Source: Actinobacteria bacterium HGW-Actinobacteria-1 (lineage in GTDB: Bacteria; Actinomycetota; Coriobacteriia; Anaerosomatales; Anaerosomataceae). From it: a stretch of 64,000 bases of DNA. Below, in pieces: positions 57,704-64,000 of the stretch. The number at the start of each line of letters is the position of its first letter. Positions within the stretch are counted from its first letter, which is position 1. The notes under the pieces are model-generated. The model did no database searches. It saw only the letters and a program-made list of their open reading frames with translations, and was not told the origin of the DNA. The stretch spans positions 369,414-433,413 of the forward strand of contig PHFB01000002.1 in assembly GCA_002841355.1 (NCBI GenBank), given 5' to 3'. Position numbers and translations under genes: made by a program.

Positions 57704-60040
57704 GTGGCCCAAGTGGAGCCTGTTTATCTGGATCTCCATATTCACACGTCGGACAACCCCGACGTACTCAATGCGGGCTACGACGTGCCAGCACTCCACG
57801 AGCGCGTGACTAGCGAGGCACAGGGCTCGCCAGCCCTGATTTCGCTCACGGATCACAACGTGATAAACAAGCGCGCGTATCTTGCATCGGCAAACGTCTT
57901 CGAGAATCTCTTGCTGGGTGCGGAGCTGCATGTCAGGAACTTTGAGAAGGCGCCGCCATACCACTGCCATGTGTTCTTTCGAGCACCCGTAGACGCTGAC
58001 ACGATCGATGCGATCAACGCGATATTGGACGAGCTGTACCCTGCGAAGACCGTGGGGGATGCAGATGACCTTCCCACGATAGAGACAATCGCCAAGCACT
58101 TCGATGAGTACGACTTCATGCTCCTGCCGCACGGGGGTCAGAATCACTCCACGTTTAACAAGTCCATCCCCAAGGGCAAGAGGTTCGACAGCACCATCGA
58201 GCGCAGCATCTACTACAACCACTTCGACGGGTTCACCGCGCGGAGTAACCGCGGGCTGGATGAGTCGCAGGAGTACTTCAAGAAGCTTGGGATCTCAGAG
58301 TTCGTCAATCTGATCACATCGACCGACAACTACAGTCCGAGGCTCTACCCACAGGCGAAGTCCTCCCAGGCAGACCCGTTCGTGCCAACTTGGATGCTGG
58401 CCAGTCCAACCTTCAATGGCCTTCGACTGTCGCTCTCGGAATCGGCTCGCTTGGTCTATGGCAAGCGGCCCGACGCCTGGGCGGAGTACATCAGGCATGT
58501 GTCGCTGAAGGCTGACAACCTGGACATCGACTGCGACTTGACACCTGGGCTGAATGTCGTGATCGGTGGCTCATCGAGCGGCAAGACACTCCTTGTGGAC
58601 TCGCTGGTCCGCAAGATATCAGGCGACTTCAAGGACAGCGTTTACCTACCGTACGGCGTTGAGGCAATCGATGTCACAAACCCATCCGGGCAGACTCCGC
58701 ACTACCTGTGGCAGAACTACATCGTCAGGGTGTGCGATCAGAAGGATCACGACAACACAATCGATTCAATACCGCTGCTCAAGAGCGTCTTTCCAGGTGA
58801 CGCTGATGAGAGGGAACTCATTGACAATGGCCTAGCGAGCCTGAGCATTCATCTTCAGTCGATGGTTCATGCTGCCGCGCAAGTGGAGCAGTTTGAGGAG
58901 GAGCTCAAACACATCCCGGTTCTCTCGGGTCTGATCACGACCCGGCCGATTCGCCGTAACCCGCTTAAGAAGCTGAGGCCGTTCGAGAACGAAATCAAGG
59001 CCTTCAAGCTATCGCAGGCCGCCCACGAGCGAGCGGTGAAGGCGCTGGAGACGATTGAGGGGATCCTTGCTGCGAACCCATTCATACAGCACGATCCAAC
59101 GCTGACCGCACGGCTGACAGAGGAACTGGCCGAAGCATATCGGGCCGCGCAATTGGAGGAGGCAGTGCGCGCGATCCTCAACGAACACGTCGAGGAGATC
59201 GACGCCCAGCAGAAAGCCAATGACCTCGAAACGACGACGAAACGCAACTCATTCGGGACGCTGCTTCGAACCATTAGGCGGTATCGAGAGAGTCACAAGA
59301 CCTTCTACGAGGCGAGAGACGAGATCGCCAGCTTCAAGATCCGAAAGAGCACGAAGCGGATTAGCTCGATGGGCCACACCCTATACATTGAGAACGAGTT
59401 CGAACTGACCCAGACGAAGTTCTTGGAAATCTTGAATCAGACTCTCAAGCGTGAGCGGCAGATCCCCAACTTTGACGCCATTACGCCGCAGTCTCTGGCT
59501 TCCGAGGGATTCAAGAAACAGAGTCCCAAGATCGTGGATCACGACAATCTCCACCGTGAAATCATGAACCGATTCAACGCGCTAAATCGGAAGCAGTATC
59601 GCATCACCACCAAGGACGGCAAGGACTTCGACAAGCTGAGCGCGGGCTGGAAGACCTCAGTCATTCTTGACCTCGTTCTTGGGTCGGGAGCAGACAACGC
59701 GCCGCTGATCATCGACCAGCCGGAGGACAACCTTGCTACGACGTACATCAATACCGGCCTCTTGAGCGCAATCAAGCAGAGCAAGGCGACTCGCCAGATC
59801 ATTCTGGTTTCCCACAACGCCACAATTCCGATGCTGGGCGACGCGCAGAACGTCATCCTGTGTACCAACGACGACAAGTTCATCACTATCAGGTCGAATC
59901 CACTCGAAGGTGTGATCGACGGAACTGACGTTGTGGACTTGATTGCCACGACCACTGACGGTGGCAAGGCGTCAATCAAGAAGCGCGTCAAGAAATACAA
60001 CCTCAAGAGATTCCGAGGTGAAGATGAAACTGGTCTTTAG
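57704..60040 (+). CDS. PHP-domain/SMC-like ATPase (TrlF-type)
   Basis: A 778-residue protein. N-terminal PHP phosphoesterase-like domain, residues 1-250: YLDLHIHTSDNPD (H-x-H), SLTDHNVINKR, and LLPHGGQNHSTFN. The ATPase part has Walker A VVIGGSSSGKTLLVDSL near residue 287, a long coiled-coil region (about 380-560), and a Walker B LIIDQPEDNLATTY near 667 and H-loop VSHNATIP. This is the PHP-plus-ABC/SMC ATPase layout of TrlF-like proteins, thought to act in conflict with foreign nucleic acid. GTG at 57704; 57713 is an alternative. The gene is clearly poorer in G+C than its neighbours and overlaps the next gene by 17 bases. Confidence 0.78.
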   Translation: MAQVEPVYLDLHIHTSDNPDVLNAGYDVPALHERVTSEAQGSPALISLTDHNVINKRAYLASANVFENLLLGAELHVRNFEKAPPYHCHVFFRAPVDADTIDAINAILDELYPAKTVGDADDLPTIETIAKHFDEYDFMLLPHGGQNHSTFNKSIPKGKRFDSTIERSIYYNHFDGFTARSNRGLDESQEYFKKLGISEFVNLITSTDNYSPRLYPQAKSSQADPFVPTWMLASPTFNGLRLSLSESARLVYGKRPDAWAEYIRHVSLKADNLDIDCDLTPGLNVVIGGSSSGKTLLVDSLVRKISGDFKDSVYLPYGVEAIDVTNPSGQTPHYLWQNYIVRVCDQKDHDNTIDSIPLLKSVFPGDADERELIDNGLASLSIHLQSMVHAAAQVEQFEEELKHIPVLSGLITTRPIRRNPLKKLRPFENEIKAFKLSQAAHERAVKALETIEGILAANPFIQHDPTLTARLTEELAEAYRAAQLEEAVRAILNEHVEEIDAQQKANDLETTTKRNSFGTLLRTIRRYRESHKTFYEARDEIASFKIRKSTKRISSMGHTLYIENEFELTQTKFLEILNQTLKRERQIPNFDAITPQSLASEGFKKQSPKIVDHDNLHREIMNRFNALNRKQYRITTKDGKDFDKLSAGWKTSVILDLVLGSGADNAPLIIDQPEDNLATTYINTGLLSAIKQSKATRQIILVSHNATIPMLGDAQNVILCTNDDKFITIRSNPLEGVIDGTDVVDLIATTTDGGKASIKKRVKKYNLKRFRGEDETGL

Positions 60041-60263
60041 AAAGAACGAGGCCGAACAAGTCACGGTCTTCCAGAACGTGGGCGGCCAACTGAAGCCGTT
60101 CTCATACACGGTGATGATGAAGGCCTTGCTCAGTTCGGACTCTCTCGAGCCGCCTGACGTTGCGGAGGGCTTCAGCACCGAGGAGGCCGAGAGTATTGTC
60201 TCGATGATTGATCAAATCAACGGCGTCATGGCCGACGCCGAATCCGAGCCCGATTCGCCGTAG
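60024..60263 (+). CDS. Small partner of the PHP-ATPase
   Basis: A 79-residue acidic protein (MKLVFRKNEAEQVTVFQNVG at the start) behind GAGGTG, overlapping the ATPase gene by 17 bases. No motif recognised. The arrangement of a large ATPase with a small downstream gene is seen in many defence systems, but the role here is unknown. Terminator follows. Confidence 0.6.
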   Translation: MKLVFRKNEAEQVTVFQNVGGQLKPFSYTVMMKALLSSDSLEPPDVAEGFSTEEAESIVSMIDQINGVMADAESEPDSP

Positions 60264-60319
60264 ACTCGGCCCGCACTAGGGAACAAGCCCGTCCACGAAT
60301 GACCCACCAGCAAAACCGC

Positions 60320-60355
60320 AGGTCAGATGCCTATCGCATCTGGCCTGTTTGCTTT
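60320..60355 (+). terminator. Terminator after the PHP-ATPase operon
   Basis: AGGTCAGATGC (60320-60330) pairs with GCATCTGGCCT (60336-60346) with one wobble, around CTATC, followed by GTTTGCTTT, a good intrinsic stop. The next 125 bases to the HAD gene hold no gene. Confidence 0.8.
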
Positions 60356-60480
60356 GAAAGGGCGCGATCCATCTACAGGATCCACTAATCGCCGTACTGG
60401 CCCGCCCGAATTGACCGGAACCAGGGGCGTCTGAAGGCGAGTGGGCTGCCCGCTTCAACCCCGACGGTTCTTGATGGCCA

Positions 60481-61167
60481 TCATTCGATGATCTGCCAAC
60501 GACGGTCTTGAGCGTGCGCTGCAAGTTTGTCGTCTGGATGAACGGCCACCGGGTTCCCCACCTTTTCCAGCAACGGCAGATCTATGTAGCTATCTGCATA
60601 GGCATAGCTCTCAGGCCAGTCGATCGAGTCATCGGTGAGGTACGCCACCAGGCGAGACACCTTGCCCGGCCCCTGACAGACGGGGGGTTCGCAGACCCCG
60701 GTATAGCGCCCCTCGAGGAGCACCAGCGGCGTGCCCACAACCTCCTCGATTCCGAGATGTCGCCCGACCTCGCTCAGCAGAGGGGCCAGGGTTCCTGAGA
60801 CCAGGATGACCCGGTGGCCTGAAGCCCGATGGCCCCGAACGCGCTCCATCACTTCGGGTCGCACCAAGGGTAGAACGTACTCCTCGGCAACCCAGTTGAA
60901 GGCGACAGTCGCCTCCTGCTGCGTCCACCCCCGAACGGTCCAGCCGAGGTGGCGAGCCCACAGCTCACGAAAGGACGCTTCCGACAGCAGGCCGCAACGC
61001 CACAATGGCCACAGGGCAAGATGGGCGGCCACGTAGAAGTAGAATCGCGTTCGCTTCACGCGATGGATTCGGTGGTGACGGGCAATGCCGTGCACGATGT
61101 GCCCGGTGTACAGCGTGCCGTCAAGGTCGAAGACCGCTGCGACCATCGACTGTGGGGACTCATCCAT
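60481..61167 (-). CDS. HAD-family phosphatase (HAD-IB, SerB-like)
   Basis: A 228-residue HAD hydrolase. Motif I FDLDGTLYTG (nucleophile Asp), motif II LVSGTLAPLL, a Lys in GKVSRL, and motif III/IV YAYADSYIDLPLLEKVG. The type IB cap lies between residues 40 and 110 (RFYFYVAAHLALWPLWRCGL). Such proteins dephosphorylate phosphoserine or lipid-phosphate-like substrates. The substrate cannot be read. Likely host gene on the right flank; it follows the ABC transporter across a terminator. Confidence 0.85.
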   Translation of the reverse strand: MDESPQSMVAAVFDLDGTLYTGHIVHGIARHHRIHRVKRTRFYFYVAAHLALWPLWRCGLLSEASFRELWARHLGWTVRGWTQQEATVAFNWVAEEYVLPLVRPEVMERVRGHRASGHRVILVSGTLAPLLSEVGRHLGIEEVVGTPLVLLEGRYTGVCEPPVCQGPGKVSRLVAYLTDDSIDWPESYAYADSYIDLPLLEKVGNPVAVHPDDKLAAHAQDRRWQIIE

Positions 61168-61185
61168 CAGCGCTCCTGAGAAACC

Positions 61186-61231
61186 GCTCCGGCACGCGAT
61201 GGCTGAGAGGTGCCATCCCGCGTGCCGGAGC
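61186..61231 (-). terminator. Terminator after the ABC transporter gene
   Basis: GCTCCGGCACGCG with ATGG pairs with CCAT and CGCGTGCCGGAGC (with one bulged C) in a stem of about 17 pairs. On the minus strand it is followed by GGTTTCTC, so it acts at the end of the 61303-63675 gene. Confidence 0.8.
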
Positions 61232-61302
61232 TTCCCTTGATCCCCAGCCTGTGCGTCTGAGCCATGGATCGGGTGGGTCGAGCCGCCCCTGAAGGCGCTC
61301 GT

Positions 61303-63675
61303 CTACTCGGTCCTGAGTGCTTCCACCGGGTCCTTCTTCGCAGCAATCCGTGCGGGAATCGCACCGCCGATGAGGGTAAGGACCAGGCTCACCGCGACAA
61401 GGGCGGCAGCGTAGGTGACTGGCAGCTTCGCCACATCAACAAGATCTGTGCTGTTCTTGATGATGGCGTTCATCGGGATGATCAGAGGATACGCGATGCC
61501 GATGCCCATCAGGCCGGAGATGGCACCGATGATGAAGGTCTCCGCGATGAACACGCGGGTGATGTCCTTCTTCCTTGCTCCCAAGGCGCGTAGGACGCCG
61601 ATCTCCTTGGTCCGCTCCATCACGGAGATGTAGGTGATGATGCCGATCATGATCAGAGAGACGACCAAGGAAATGCCTGCGAACGCGACCAGTACCAGAG
61701 TGATGCCATCCATAATGCCGCCGGACATCTCGGTGATAGATGTGGCAAGGTCGGTGTAGACCACTGCATCTGCCTCGTCACGCCCGGTGTTGTAGTCGTC
61801 CAGATACTCCAGCACCGCATCTTTTGATTCGAAGTCGGATGGGTAGAGGAAGACCATGAACGGCATGCTCTCTCCTCCGAGGTACGCGAGCATCATGGGC
61901 TTGGCGGCCTCGTCCAACGGCTCCATGGTTATGACGTTGTGCGTGGCCGCCCGCTGTGCCTTCACGATGGCGGAGTCTCCGGCATTGTCGCAAACGCGCT
62001 GAACCAACTTGTCGCTGTAGGCAAAGCCGTTGCCGACGAGACCCCTCGTCACATCGGGCTTGAGGCGCACGATGCCGCTGACCTTCAGCGTGATGCTCTT
62101 CTCTGCGTCGTACATGGCCCCGTAGTCGGTGCCGGGCATGAAGTTGCCCGCCGGGGTCTGGACATAGTAGTCATCATTGTCGATGAGCCTCAGCTCAGTG
62201 CCCACGATGTCATCGAAGGGGATGCTCTCCACGCCCTTGGTGTCGAACCCAAGGTTCTCAAGCACCGAATAGGCGACACGGTTCTGGTTGTCGATTACCA
62301 GTACAAGGTCGGTCTCATCGTGCGGGTAGGATCCCGCGAGCAGGTCGTAGCTCTTCTCGAGATAGGGTGTGGCCTGGTCGTCCAGCGTTTCTGGATACGA
62401 GGCAAGCCCCAGTCCCCGCATGCTGGCGATGTTCATGTTGAGCCCACCGGACTGCAGGTCCAGCTCACTGCTCGTTCCGGCCGGGATGGACACCGGCACG
62501 GCCTCTCCGTCGGTCTGACGCAGCAGGTTCATCCCCACCATGCGAAGGAAGCCGACACTGTTGCAGATCGCCGGGTCGACAGCTTCCACGTAGCCCACAT
62601 ACTCGTCGGTGATCACGTTCGTATGGGCGACGGTTGTCTCGGCCGGGTCGTACAGCGCAACCTCCTGCGTGTCGGCATACTGCCGTTCATCTATCAGGAC
62701 CGAGGACAGCTCGCCGCGCATCTGCTTCATGGTGTCCGCGTCCAGGCTCATGGACATGGGGGAGACGATGATGGGGAACTCGGAGAGCGCATCGTTCTGG
62801 AATCGATCGACCTCCCCCCGGAAGCCGTAGGACAGACTCAGGATCAGGGCAACGCCGATGATGCCCATACTGGAGGCGAGGGCGGTAAGCGCTGTCCTCC
62901 ACTTCTTCGTGGCGATATTCCTGCCCGAGAGCTTTAGCGCGGTGAGGAAGCTCATGCCGGTCTTGTTGAGCTGATACCCAGCTTCCGGTCCTGTGGCCTC
63001 CTGTGGACGGGTGTCGGATACGACACTTCCATCCCGGAACTGGACGATGCGGTCGGCGTACTCCTCCGCCAGCTCAGGGTTGTGGGTCACCATGACCACC
63101 AGTTTGTCGGCGGCGATCTCCCTGATGAGTTCAAGAACCTGGGTGCTGGTGGTGGTGTCCAACGCACCGGTCGGCTCATCGGCGAGGATGATGTCCGGGT
63201 CATTCACCAGAGCGCGGGCTATGGCGACACGCTGCATCTGTCCGCCGGAGAGCTGGTTCGGCTTCTTGTGCCTGTGATCCTTGAGCCCTACGCGCTCCAA
63301 GGCTTCGACGGCCTTGGCTCGTCTGACCCCTGCGGAGACACCACTCAAGGTCATGGCCATCTCCACGTTCTCTTCAACGGTGAGATGGGTGATGAGGTTG
63401 TAGGTTTGGAAGATGAAGCCCACGCTGTTGTTCCGGTAGGCGTCCCATTCCCAGTCTTCGAAGTCCTTCGTGGACTTGCCGTTGATGATGAGGTCGCCGT
63501 CGTCGTACCTGTCCAGCCCTCCGATGATGTTGAGGAACGTGGTCTTGCCCGAGCCGCTGGGGCCCAGGATGGCGACGAACTCCGTCTTCGGGAAGTCCAT
63601 GCTGACACGGTTGAGCGCGACCTGGGTGAAGTCGCCGGTGGTGTAGCTCTTGGTGACGTCTCTGATCTGAAGCAT
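61303..63675 (-). CDS. ABC transporter, ATPase fused to FtsX-like permease (MacB-type)
   Basis: A 790-residue fusion. The N-terminal 225 residues are the ATPase: Walker [16 protein letters not shown], signature [15 protein letters not shown], Walker [16 protein letters not shown] helix at about 260-285 starts the permease, then a large extracellular region to about 650. Three helices at the end of the protein ([60 protein letters not shown]) make the FtsX fold. MacB-type proteins work by mechanotransmission rather than classical transport, often against antibiotics or peptides. Start follows GAGAGGAA. Confidence 0.92.
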   Translation of the reverse strand: MLQIRDVTKSYTTGDFTQVALNRVSMDFPKTEFVAILGPSGSGKTTFLNIIGGLDRYDDGDLIINGKSTKDFEDWEWDAYRNNSVGFIFQTYNLITHLTVEENVEMAMTLSGVSAGVRRAKAVEALERVGLKDHRHKKPNQLSGGQMQRVAIARALVNDPDIILADEPTGALDTTTSTQVLELIREIAADKLVVMVTHNPELAEEYADRIVQFRDGSVVSDTRPQEATGPEAGYQLNKTGMSFLTALKLSGRNIATKKWRTALTALASSMGIIGVALILSLSYGFRGEVDRFQNDALSEFPIIVSPMSMSLDADTMKQMRGELSSVLIDERQYADTQEVALYDPAETTVAHTNVITDEYVGYVEAVDPAICNSVGFLRMVGMNLLRQTDGEAVPVSIPAGTSSELDLQSGGLNMNIASMRGLGLASYPETLDDQATPYLEKSYDLLAGSYPHDETDLVLVIDNQNRVAYSVLENLGFDTKGVESIPFDDIVGTELRLIDNDDYYVQTPAGNFMPGTDYGAMYDAEKSITLKVSGIVRLKPDVTRGLVGNGFAYSDKLVQRVCDNAGDSAIVKAQRAATHNVITMEPLDEAAKPMMLAYLGGESMPFMVFLYPSDFESKDAVLEYLDDYNTGRDEADAVVYTDLATSITEMSGGIMDGITLVLVAFAGISLVVSLIMIGIITYISVMERTKEIGVLRALGARKKDITRVFIAETFIIGAISGLMGIGIAYPLIIPMNAIIKNSTDLVDVAKLPVTYAAALVAVSLVLTLIGGAIPARIAAKKDPVEALRTE

Positions 63676-63696
63676 TCAGCGCGTTCCTCTCTAGGA

Positions 63697-64000
63697 CTAG
63701 TTGGACCGGGGTTTCCCCCAGAAGCTGACGATAAGCCCACCCGGGCCGACGTGCGTGCCGATGATGATTCCGATGCGACCCTCGATCATTCCGCGAATGT
63801 CGATGCGCTCGGCCAGCATCTCCCGCAAAGCAGCAGCATCTTCCGGGCATTGCGCGTGGTCCACGACGATGGCCTGAGCCGCCGGGCCCTCGATCCGTTC
63901 GGCGGCTATGTCCGCCAGTGCCACCAGCGCCCGGTGCCGTCCCCTGAGCTTCTTCAACGGGACGAGTCGACCCTCGGCATTCACGTGAAGCACCGGTTTG
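63697..64000 (-). CDS. DegV-family protein, C-terminal part
   Basis: A reading frame open at the right edge. About 101 residues are visible, ending GTHVGPGGLIVSFWGKPRSN, the closing motif of DegV fatty-acid-binding proteins. LKKLRGRHRALVALADIA is likewise conserved. The N-terminal part, which contacts the fatty acid, lies beyond the window. It is read in the same direction as the ABC gene, 21 bases ahead of its ATG, so the pair may be co-transcribed. Confidence 0.8.
   Translation of the reverse strand, partial: KPVLHVNAEGRLVPLKKLRGRHRALVALADIAAERIEGPAAQAIVVDHAQCPEDAAALREMLAERIDIRGMIEGRIGIIIGTHVGPGGLIVSFWGKPRSN

Noticed and set aside
60317-60327. 11-base match CGCAGGTCAGA to 20489-20499, just after tRNA-Glu, as a possible right attachment site
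   Set aside because: It does not include any part of the tRNA 3' end and lies in the arm of a terminator. The match is too short to call an att core.
60264-60480. Search for a copy of the tRNA-Glu 3' end to mark the right end of the element
   Set aside because: No copy of the T-arm or acceptor sequence was seen, so the right border stays open.

Overview
The window looks like chromosome of a high-GC Gram-positive bacterium carrying one large integrated conjugative element. An anaerobic actinobacterium of the Coriobacteriia type is the most likely host. This is inferred from the high GC content, triple cell-wall-binding (CWB2) repeats on a secreted protein, a RACo-type ferredoxin/ASKHA protein and frequent GTG starts. 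No 16S rRNA is present to confirm it.

Host segment, 1 to about 20.4 kb. A cut-off membrane-domain/spermidine-synthase-like gene and a RACo-like corrinoid-protein activator lie at the left edge. A long purine-synthesis cluster follows: purC, purS, purQ, purL, purF, purM, purN and purH. Together they cover most steps from PRPP to IMP; purD, purE/K and purB are not in the window. Small membrane-protein genes of unknown role sit between the pur genes (4017, 4493, 5742, 12298), mostly with overlapping or touching start and stop codons. A secreted FG-GAP/CWB2 protein, a class IV aminotransferase and an amino-acid-type substrate-binding lipoprotein are also embedded. An unknown membrane protein, an MscS-type channel and tRNA-Lys and tRNA-Glu genes close the segment.

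Integrated element, 20.44 kb to about 60.3 kb. A tyrosine integrase runs into the 3' half of tRNA-Glu, and its stop codon lies in the anticodon loop. Next come small regulators and unknown genes, a RadC-like MPN protein and a hairpin-rich gap that may hold oriT. A MobC-like protein, a histidine-triad relaxase and ParA/ParB follow, with a deviant-Walker ATPase. A surface module comes after these: two secreted proteins and a 989-residue fusion of a thioester-domain-like adhesin, four SpaA-type domains and a sortase-B domain. A type IV secretion block on the minus strand (NlpC/P60 hydrolase, split VirB4, PrgI/VirB3-like, VirB2-like and VirB6-like proteins, VirD4 coupling ATPase) lies at 50.0 to 57.5 kb.

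Defence cargo lies around the secretion block. It comprises a methyltransferase/nuclease pair followed by two unknown proteins and a MORC/MutL-like GHKL ATPase (39.2 to 45.2 kb), a complete QatABCD system (45.3 to 50.0 kb), and a PHP-domain/SMC-like ATPase with a small partner (57.7 to 60.3 kb). The restriction/paraMORC cassette and the adhesin-sortase fusion are the least familiar systems here.

Right flank, 60.5 to 64 kb: a HAD-type phosphatase, a fused ABC transporter (ATPase plus FtsX-like permease) and the end of a DegV-family gene. These look like ordinary chromosome, but no convincing right attachment site was found, so the right border is uncertain.
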